Source of the DNA: Plasmopara viticola
Taxonomy: Eukaryota > Oomycota > Peronosporomycetes > Peronosporales > Peronosporaceae
DNA length: 64,000 nt
NCBI GenBank assembly: GCA_001695595.3
Contig: MBPM02000120.1
Span: forward strand, 62,001 to 126,000
Direction of reading: 5' to 3'
Part shown: in pieces, positions 55,000-64,000 of the stretch
How the letters are laid out: each line of letters begins with the position of its first letter
How positions within the stretch are numbered: position 1 is the stretch's first letter
Position numbers and translations under genes: made by a program
The notes under the pieces: model-generated
Databases searched by the model: none
Told to the model about the DNA's origin: nothing
What the model saw: only the letters and a program-made list of their open reading frames with translations

Positions 55000-57250
55000 G
55001 CCCTTGTGAAGTGCTGGGATGATACAAAGCCATAGATACATCGTATCTGTCATTCTAGACGTCCACAGACGCAATAGGGTCACAATTTAGCGTATTGTCG
55101 CTCTTGTGAAGTGCTGAGATGATGTACGGCCATAGATACGTCCTATCTATCATTCTAGACGCGCACAGACGCAATAAAGCGACAACAAAGCGAATATTCC
55201 ATCATGGTAAGTGCTGTAACGATAAACGGCTATAGACACGTTCTTTCTATCATTCTAGACGTGCGAACAACAACTAAGCCTATATTCGCTGTTGTGAAGT
55301 GCTGAGAAAATATATGACCATAGATACGGCCTTTCTACCATTCTAGACGTGTGCAGACGCAATAGATTCACAACTAAGCGTATATTCGTTTTTGGAAAGT
55401 GCTGAGATGATCTACGGCCATAGATACGTCCTATCTATCATTCTGGACGTCCGCAGTCGCAAAAGATGCACAACAAAGTGCTGAGATGATGTATGGCCAT
55501 AGATACGTCCTAGCTATCATTCTAGAGTGCGCAGACGAAATCGAGCAACAACATAGCGTATATTTGCTCTCGTCTAGTGCTATTATTATATACGGTCATA
55601 GATACGTCCTTTCTATTCTTTAAGACGTCCGCAGACGCAATAGATGCACAACACAGCGTATTGTCGCTCTTGTGAAGTGCTGAAATGATACACGACGATA
55701 GATACGGCCTTTGTACCATTCTAGACGTGTGCAGACGCAATAGATGCACAACTAAGCGTATTGTCGCTCTTGTGAAGTGCTGGGATGATATACGGCCATA
55801 GATACGTCCTTTCCATCGTTCTAGACGTGTGCACACGCAATAGATACACAACTTAGCGTATATTCGCTCTTGTGAAGTGCTGAGATGATATATGACCATA
55901 GATACGGCCTTTTTATCATTCTAGACATGTACAGCCGCAATAGATGCACAAGTTAGCGTATTTTTGCTCTTGTGAAGTGCTGAGATGATGTACGGTCATA
56001 GATACGTCCTATCTATCTTTCTAGACGTGCGCAAATGCAATATAGCAACAACAAAGCGAATATTCGCTCTTGGTAAGTGCTGTAAAGATATACGGTAGAT
56101 ACGTCCTATCTACCATTCTAGACGTGTGCAGACGCAATAGATGCACAACTAAGCGTATTGTCGCTCTTGTGAAGTGCTGGGATGATGTACGGTCATAGAT
56201 ACGTCCTATTTATCATTCTAGACGTGCGCAGATGCAATATATCAACAACAAAGCGAATATTCGCTTTTAGTAAGTGCTGTAAAGATATACGGCTGTAGAT
56301 ACGTCCTTTCTATCGTTCTAGATGTGTGCACACGCAATAGATCCACAACTAAGCGTTTATTTGCTCTTGTGAAGTGCTGAGACGATATATGACCATAGAT
56401 ACGGCCTTTCTACCATTCTAGACATGTGCAGACGCAATAGATGCACAACTAAGTGTATTGTCGCCCTTGTGAAGTGCTGGGATGATACAAAGCCAAAAAT
56501 ACATCCTATCTGGCATTCTAGACGTCCACAGACGCAATAGGGTCACAATTTATTGTATTGTCGCTCTTGTGAAGTGCTGAGATGATGTACGGCCATAGAT
56601 ACGTCCTATCTATCATTCTAGACGCGCACAGACCCAACAAAGCGACAACAAAGCGAATATTCGCTCATGGAAAGTGCTGTAACGATAAACGGCTATAGAT
56701 ACGTTCTTTCTATCATTCTAGACGTGCGAACAACAACTAAGCGTAAATTCGCTGTTGTGAAGTGCTGAGATAATATATGACCATAGATACGGCCTTTCTA
56801 CCATTCTAGACGTGTGCAGACGCGATAGTTTCAAACTAAGCGTATATTCGTTTTTGGAAAGTGCTGAGATGATCCACGGCCATAGATACGTCCTATCTAT
56901 CATTCTGGACGTCCGAAGTCGCAAAAGATGCACAACTAAGTGCTGAGATAATGTATGGCCATAGATACGTCCTAGCTATCATTCTAGAGTGCGCAGACGC
57001 AATAGAGCAACAACGAAGCGTATATTTGCTCTCGTGTAGTGCTATTATTATATACGGCCATAGATACGTCCTATCATTTTAGACGTCCGCAGACGCAATA
57101 GATGCACAACTAAGCGTATTGTCGCTCTTGTGAAGTGCTGAGATGATATACGACGATAGGTACGGCCTTTGTACCATTCTAGACGTGTGCAGACGCAATA
57201 GATGCACAACTAAGCGTATTGTCGCTCTTGTGAAGTGCTGGGATGATGTA
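55000..57250 (+). repeat. Satellite segmental duplication, 1.46-kb spacing
   Basis: Segments at about 55000-55790 and 56462-57250 share unusual monomers: GATGATACAAAGCCA, GACGTGCGAACAACAACTAA (a monomer with an internal deletion) and GCAGTCGCAAAAGATGCACA next to a shortened monomer. Confidence 0.78.
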
Positions 57251-57639
57251 CGGTCATAGATGCGTCCTATCTATCATTCTAGACGCGCACAGACGCAATA
57301 AAGCGACAACAAAGCGAATATTCGCTCTTGGGAAGTGCTGTAACGATAAACGGCTATAGATACGTTCTTTCTATCATTCTAGACGCGCGAAGACGCAATC
57401 GATTCACAACTAAGCCTTTATTTGCTCGTGTGAAGTGCTGAAATGATATATGACCATAGATACGTCCTATCTATCATTCAGGACGTGTGCAGACGCAATA
57501 GATGCACAACTAAGCGTATTGTCGCTCTTGTGAAGTGCCGAGATGATATATGACCAGAGATACGGCCTATCTACCATTCTAGACGTGTGAAGACGCAATA
57601 AATTCACAACTAAGCGTATTGTCGCTCTTGCAAGTGCTG

Positions 57640-57715
57640 AGATGATCTACGGCCATAGATACGTCCTATCTAGAGAAGATCTACGGCCATAGATACGTCC
57701 TATCTATCATTCTGG
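57640..57715 (+). repeat. Hybrid short monomer in satellite
   Basis: CCTATCTAGAGAAGATCTACGG creates an out-of-phase join: the second half of a monomer restarts after TATCTAGAGA, giving a short hybrid unit. Typical of unequal exchange within the array. Confidence 0.6.
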
Positions 57716-58109
57716 ACGTCCGCAGTCGCAAAAGATGCACAATTAAGCGTATTGTAGAGCTCGTGAGGAGCTGAGATGATGTACGGCCATAGATACGTCC
57801 TAGCTATCATTCTAGAGTGCGCAGACGCAATAAAGCAACAACAAAGATTATTTTTGCTCTCGTGTAGTGCTTTATTTTTTTACGGCCATAGATACGTCCT
57901 TTCTATCATTTTAGACGTCCGCAGACGCAATAGATGCACAACTATGCGTATTGTCGCTCTTGTGAAGTGCCGAGATGATATACGACCATAGATACGGCCT
58001 TTGTACCATTCTAGACGTAAGCAGACGCAATAGATGCGCAACTTAGCGTATTGTCGCTCTTGTGAAGTGCCGAGATGATGTACGGCCATAGATACGTCCT
58101 ATCTATCAT

Positions 58110-61100
58110 TCCAGACGTGTGCAGATGCAATAGAAGCACAACTAAGCGTATATTCGCGCTTAGGAATTGCTGTGAAGCTATACGGCCAAAGCTATTTCCC
58201 TTCAATCATTCTAGACGCACGTAAACGCAATAGAGAAACAACAAAGCGTATATTCGATCTCGTGAAGTGCTGTGAAGATATACGGCCATATATACGTTTT
58301 TTTATCTTTCTAGAAGTGCGCAGCCGCAAAAGGGTCGCAACCAAGCGTATAGTCGCTCTTCTGAAGTGCTGGGATGATATACAGCCATAGATACGCCTTT
58401 TCTACTATTCTAGACGTGAGCAGACGCAATAGATGCACAACTAAGCGTATTGTCGCTCTTGTGAGGTGCTGAGATGATATACAGTCATAGATACGGCCTT
58501 TGTACCATTCTAGACGTGTGCAGACGCAATAGATACACAACTAAGCCTATATTTGCTCGTGTGAAGTGCTGAGATGATATATGACCATAGATACGTCTTT
58601 TCTACTATTCCAGACGTGTCCAGACGCAATAGAAGCACAACTAAGCGTATATTCGAGTGCTGAGATGATATATGACAATAGATACGGCTTTTCTACCATT
58701 CTAGACATGTGCAGACGCAATGTTTTCACAACTAAGCGTATTGTCACCCTTGTGAAGTGCTGGGATGATACAAAGCCATATATACACCCTATCTATAATT
58801 CTGAACGTCCGCAGTCGCAATAGGGTCACATCAAAGCGTATTGTCGCTCTTGTGAAGTGCCGAGATGATATACAGCCATAGATACGTCCTATCTATCATT
58901 CTAGACGCGCACAGACGCAATAAAGCGACAACAAAGCGAATATTCGCTCTTGGGAAGTGCTGTAACGATAAACGGCTATAGATACGTTCTTTCTATCATT
59001 CTAGACGCGCGAAGACGCAATAGATTCAAAACTAAGCCTATATTTGCCCGTGTGAAGTGCTGAAATGATATATGACCATAGATACGTCCTATCTATCATT
59101 CAGGACGTGTGCAGACGCAATAGATGCACAACTAAGCGTATTGTCGCTCTTGTGAAGTGCCGAGATGATATATGACCAGAGATACGGCCTATCTACCATT
59201 CTAGACGTGCTCAGACGCAATAGATTCACAACTAAGCGTATTGTCACTCTTGCGAAGTGCTGAGATGATCTACGGCCATAGATACTCCTATCTATCATTC
59301 TGGACGTCCGCAGTCGCAAAAGATGCACAACTAAGCGTATTGTAGAGCTCGTGAAGTGCTGAGATGATGTACGGCCATAGATACGTCCTAGCTATCATTC
59401 TAGAGTGCGCAGACGCAATAAAGCAACAACAAAGATTATTTTTGCTCTCGTGTAGTGCTATTTTTTTTACGGCCATAGATACGTACTTTCTATCATTTTG
59501 GACGTCCGTAGACGCAATAGATGCACAACTAAGCGTATTGTCGCTCTTGTGAAGTGCTGAGATGATATACGACCATACATACGGCCTTTGTACCATTCTA
59601 GACGTGTGCAGACGCAAAAGATTCACAACTAAGCCTATATTTGCTCGTGTGAAGTGCTGAGATAATATATGACCATAGATACGTCTTTTCTACCATTCTA
59701 GACGTGTGCAGACGCAATAGATGCACAACTATGCGTATTGTCGCTCTTGTGAAGTGCCGAGATGATATACGACCATAGATACGGCCTTTGTAACATTCTA
59801 GACGTGTGCAGACGCAACTATTAACAACTAAGCGTATTGTCGCTCTTGCGAAGTGCCGAGATGATATATGACCATAGATACGTCTTTTCTACCATTCTAG
59901 ACGTGTGCAGACGCAATAGATGCACAACTATGCGTATTGTCGCTCTTGTGAAGTGCTGAGATGATGTACGGCCATAGATACGTCCTATCTATCATTCTAG
60001 ACGCGCACAGACGCAATAAAGCGACAACAAAGCGAATATTCGCTCTTGGGAAGTGCTGTAACGATAAACGGCTATAGATACGTTCTTTCTATCATTCTAG
60101 ACGCGCGAAGACGCAATAGATTCAAAACTAAGCCTATATTTGCCCGTGTGAAGTGCTGAAATGATATATGACCATAGATACGTCCTATCTATCATTCAGG
60201 ACGTGTGCAGACGCAATAGATGCACAACTAAGCGTATTGTCGCTCTTGTGAAGTGCCGAGATGATATATGACCAGAGATACGGCCTATCTACCATTCTAG
60301 ACGTGCTCAGACGCAATAGATTCACAACTAAGCGTATTGTCACTCTTGCGAAGTGCTGAGATGATCTACGGCCATAGATACGTCCTATCTATCATTCTGG
60401 ACGTCCGCAGTCGCAAAAGATGCACAACTAAGCGTATTGTAGAGCTCGTGAAGTGCTGAGATGATGTACGGCCATAGATACGTCCTAGCTATCATTCTAG
60501 AGTGCGCAGACGCAATAAAGCAACAACAAAGATTATTTTTGCTCTCGTGTAGTGCTATTTTTTTTACGGCCATAGATACGTACTTTCTATCATTTTGGAC
60601 GTCCGTAGACGCAATAGATGCACAACTAAGCGTATTGTCGCTCTTGTGAAGTGCTGAGATGATATACGACCATACATACGGCCTTTGTACCATTCTAGAC
60701 GTGTGCAGACGCAAAAGATTCACAACTAAGCCTATATTTGCTCGTGTGAAGTGCTGAGATAATATATGACCATAGATACGTCTTTTCTACCATTCTAGAC
60801 GTGTGCAGACGCAATAGATGCACAACTATGCGTATTGTCGCTCTTGTGAAGTGCCGAGATGATATACGACCATAGATACGGCCTTTGTAACATTCTAGAC
60901 GTGTGCAGACGCAACTATTAACAACTAAGCGTATTGTCGCTCTTGCGAAGTGCCGAGATGTGATATGACCATAGATACGGCTTATCTATTATTCTAGACG
61001 TGCGCAGACGCAATAAAGCAACAACAAAGCGTATATTCGCTCTTGGGAAGTGCTGTGAAGATATACGGCTGTAGATACGTCCTTTCTATCGTTCTAGACT

Positions 61101-62830
61101 GTGCACACGCAATAGATGCACAACTTAGCGTATATTCGCTCTTTTGAAGTACTGAGATGATGTACGGCCATAGATACGTCCTTTCTACATTCCAGACGTG
61201 TGCAGACGCAATAGAAGCACAACTAAGCCTATATTCGCTCTTGGAATTGCTGTGAAGATATACGGCCTAAGTTCCTTCCTTTCAATCATTCTAGACGCAC
61301 GTAAACTCAATAGAGCAACAACAAAGCGTATGTTCAATCTCGTGAAATGCTGTGAAGATATACGGCCATATATACGTTTGTTTATCTTTCTAGAAGTGCG
61401 CGGCCGCAAAAGGGTCGCAACCAAGCGTATAGTCGCTCTTGTGAAGTGCTGGGATGATATACAGCCATTGATACGTCTTTTCTACTGTTCTAGACGTGAG
61501 CAGACGCAATAGATGCACAACTAAGCGTATTGTCGCTACTGTGAAGTGTTAGGATGATAAACAGCCATAGATACGTCTTTTCTACCATTCTAGACGTGTG
61601 CAGACGCAATAGATGCACAACTAAGCGTATTGTCGCTCTTGTGAAGTGCTGGGATGATGTACGGTCATAGATACGTCCTATCTATCATTCTAGACGTGCG
61701 CAGATGCAATATAGCAACAACAAAGCGAATATTCACTCTTGGTAAGTGCTGTAAAGATATACGGCTGTAGATACGTCCTTTCTATCGTTCTAGACGTGTG
61801 CACACGCAATAGATTCACAACTAAGCGTATATTCGCTCTTGTGAAGTGCTGAGATGATATATGACCATAGATACTGCCTTTCTATCATTCTAGACGTGTG
61901 CAGACGCAATAGATGCACAACTTAGCGTATTGTCGCTCTTGTGAAGTAGTGAGATGATGTACGGCCATAGATACATCCTTTCTACCATTCCAGACATGTG
62001 CAGACGCAATAGAAGCACAACTAAGCCTACATTCGCTCTTGGGAATTGCTGTGAAGATATACGGCCTAAGATCCTTCCTTTCAATCATTCTAGACGCACG
62101 TAAACGCAATAGAGCAACAACAAAGCGTATGTTCGATCTCGTGAAATGCTGCGAAGATATACGGCCATATATACGTTTGTTTATCATTCTAGAAGTGCGC
62201 AGCCGCAAAAGGGTCGCAACCAAGCGTATAGTCGCTCTTGTGAAGTGCTGGGATGATGTACGGTCATAGATACGTCCTATCTATCATTCTATACGAGCGC
62301 AAATGCAATATAGCAACAACAAAGCGAATATTCGCTCTTGATAAGTGCTGCAAAGATATACGGCTGTAGATACGTCCTTTCCATCGTTCTAGACGTGTGC
62401 ACACGCAATAGATACACAAATTAGCGTATATTCGCTCTTGTGAAGTGCTGAGATGCTATATGACCATAGATACGGCCTTTCTATCATTCTAGACATGTGC
62501 AGCCGCAATAGATGCACAACTTAGCGTATTGTCGCTCTTGTGCAGTACTGAGATGATGTACGGCCATAGATACGTCCTTTCTACAATTCCAGACATGTGC
62601 AGACGCAATAGAAGCACAACTAAGCCTATATTCGCTCTTGGAATTGCTGTGAAGATATACGGCCTGAGAACCTTCCTTTCAGTCATTCTAGACGCACGTA
62701 AACGCAATAGAGCAACAACAAAGCGTATGTTCGATCTCGTGAAATGCTGTGAAGATATACGGCCATATATACGTTTGTTTATCTTTCTAGATGTGCGCAG
62801 CCGCAAAAGGTCGCAACCAAGCGTATAGTC
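58110..62830 (+). repeat. Dispersed 3-monomer variant block, four copies
   Basis: A block with GCACGTAAACGCAATAGAG, TATATACGTTT and GTGCGCAGCCGCAAAAGGGT (or close variants) recurs at about 58130-58350, 61200-61420, 61985-62210 and 62590-62815. It marks a distinct sub-lineage that spread within the last 6 kb. Confidence 0.75.
58885..60958 (+). repeat. Recent 1.1-kb tandem duplication in satellite
   Basis: The segment starting CTAGACGCGCACAGACGC at 58901 repeats at 59997 (spacing 1096-1097 bp) with almost no difference; a one-base indel near 59285 is the clearest. The second copy diverges after about 60958. Confidence 0.88.
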
Positions 62831-62885
62831 GCTCTTGTGAAGTGCTGGGATGATATACAGCCATAGATACGTCTTTTCTACTGTT

Positions 62886-63790
62886 CTAGACGCGCACAGA
62901 CGCAATAAAGCGACAACAAAGCGAATATTCGCTCTTGGGAAGTGCTGTAACAATAAACGGCTATAGATACGTTCTTTCTATCATTCTAGACGCGCGAAGA
63001 CGCAATAGATTCAAAACTAAGCCTATATTTGCCCGTGTGAAGTGCTGAAATGATATATGACCATAGATACGTCCTATCTATCGTTCAGGACGTGTGCAGA
63101 CGCAATAGATGCACAACTAAGCGTATTGTCGCTCTTGTGAAGTGCCGAGATGATATATGACCAGAGATACGGCCTATCTACCATTCTAGACGTGCTCAGA
63201 CGCAATAGATTCACAACTAAGCGTATTGTCACTCTTGCGAAGTGCTGAGATGATCTACGGCCATAGATACGTCCTAGCTATCATTCTAGAGTGCGCAGAC
63301 GCAATAAAGCAACAACAAAGATTATTTTTGCTCTCGTATAGTGCTTTATTTTTTTACGGCCATAGATACGTACTTTCTATCATTTTAGACGTCCGTAGAC
63401 GCAATAGATGCACAACTAAGCGTATTGTCGCTCTTGTGAAGTGCTGAGATGATATACGACCATACATACGGCCTTTGTACCATTCTAGACGTGTGCAGAC
63501 GCAATAGATTCACAACTAAACCTATATTTGCTCGTGTGAAGTGCTGAGATAATATATGACCATAGATACGTCTTTTCTACCATTCTAGACGTGTGCAGAC
63601 GCAATAGATGCACAACTATGCGTATTGTCGCTCTTGTGAAGTGCCGAGATGATATACGACCATATATACGGCCTTTGTAACATTCTAGACGTGTGCAGAC
63701 GCAACTATCAACAACTAAGCGTATTGTCGCTCTTGCGAAGTGCCGAGATGTGATATGACCATAGATACGGCCTATCTATTATTCTAGACG
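62886..63790 (+). repeat. Third copy of the 1.1-kb segment, minus one monomer
   Basis: CTAGACGCGCACAGACGC at 62886 begins a copy of the 58901/59997 segment. It has lost one 100-bp monomer (the one with GCAGTCGCAAAAGATGC) near 63270 and has a few substitutions. Confidence 0.82.
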
Positions 63791-64000
63791 TGCGCAGACG
63801 CAATAAAGCAACAACAAAGCGTATATTCGCTCTTGGGAAGTGCTGTGAAGATATACGGCTGTAGATACGTCCTTTCTATCGTTCTAGACGTGTGCACACG
63901 CAATAGGTGCACAACTTAGCGTATATTCGCTCTTGTGAAGTGCTGAGATGATATATGACCATAGATACGGCCTTTCTATCATTCTAGACATGTGCAGCCG

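Larger units (their letters stand above)
37930..64000 (+). repeat. 100-bp satellite array (about 260 monomers)
   Basis: Head-to-tail tandem repeat, all in one orientation, continuing past the window end. The period is 100 bp in most places; for example CACAACTAAG recurs at 38101 and 38201, and whole 60-base blocks recur 500 and 600 bp apart. The consensus includes GCAGACGCAATAGATGCACA, ACTAAGCGTATTGTCGCTCT, TGTGAAGTGCTGAGATGATG, CGGCCATAGATACGTCCTTT and CTATCATTCTAGACGTG. Most monomers contain one XbaI site (TCTAGA). There is no gene, and no open frame is conserved, because 100 is not a multiple of 3. Monomer variants are arranged in higher-order repeats listed below. No transposon insertion is visible inside. 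Confidence 0.96.

Noticed and set aside
38774..63447. Many open frames of 60-154 codons in the satellite, with recurring residues such as LWPYIISALHKSDNTLSC
   Set aside because: They arise because the monomer has few stops in some frames. The 100-bp period shifts the frame at every unit, so no frame is maintained across monomers. No start context or domain.
37930..64000. CRISPR array
   Set aside because: Unit and spacing are both the full 100-bp monomer with no unique spacers. All bases vary by point changes as in a satellite, and there are no cas genes.
37930..64000. Tandem tRNA or 5S rRNA gene cluster
   Set aside because: No cloverleaf-compatible segments, A/B boxes or 5S-like sequence in the monomer.
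1..64000. Telomere repeats or envelope genes (endogenous retrovirus)
   Set aside because: No TTTAGGG/TTAGGG-like tandem repeat is seen. The domain order INT before RT and the lack of any frame between RNase H and PPT identify Copia elements, not retroviruses.

Overview
The window is a piece of repeat-only eukaryotic chromatin. I see no host gene, tRNA, rRNA or bacterial-style operon. About 38 kb of nested, decayed Ty1/Copia LTR retrotransposons (1-37929) abut at least 26 kb of a head-to-tail satellite with a monomer of about 100 bp (37930-64000, running off the right end). An oomycete (Phytophthora or downy-mildew type) is the best guess. Several LTRs carry an oomycete-like initiator (TTCACTTTGCATTTT), and Copia-rich centromeres are known from Phytophthora sojae. 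This is inference, not proof.

Two related Copia clades are present; the letters are my own labels. Clade 1 (A, C, F, H, I, M, N, O) has Gag with INKFDGTNFH, a YLWHLRLGH integrase zinc motif, RLYGLKQSPRMWN-type RT (LKRSLYGLKQSPRMWN) and PPT GAGTGGGAG. Clade 2 (B, E, G, J, K, L) has Gag with [11 protein letters not shown], RT with AIYGLKQASRVWN and PPT GAGGGGG(C/A)G. In both clades the primer-binding site is GGTTATGAGCCCA. It matches the anticodon stem-loop of initiator tRNA-Met, and the ATG inside it is the likely Gag start codon, so the Gag proteins begin M-S-P.

Layout. A (minus, 1-4187) runs off the left edge and lies next to B. B (plus) is split into 4188-4889, 9552-10210 and 14467-15107 by C (minus, 4890-9546, TSD CTCAC) and E (minus, 10211-14461, TSD TCTTC). 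B sits in F (plus, 15108-15418 and 20048-20452), which is split by G (minus, 15419-20042, TSD AGTAC). F sits in H (plus, 20453-21711 and 30595-32141). H is split by I (minus, 21712-30594, TSD TGTCG/TGTCC), and I is split by J (plus, 22010-26676, TSD CCTTT). H lies in K (plus, to 33255), K in L (plus, to 33867), and L apparently in M (minus). M, N and O form a tandem series in which neighbours share one LTR. M and N carry the same internal deletion, which fuses Gag directly to RT.

All polyproteins are interrupted by frameshifts or premature stops. The longest surviving pieces are the Gag-PR-INT frames of A, I and J and an INT-RT frame in G. The satellite contains diverged monomers, a homogeneous 5-mer higher-order repeat with a 1600-bp super-period (about 43-49.5 kb), an 800-bp 8-mer repeat (51.5-53.7 kb) and a recent 1.1-kb tandem duplication (58.9-61.0 kb). 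A Copia nest beside a higher-order satellite suggests centromeric, pericentromeric or other heterochromatin.
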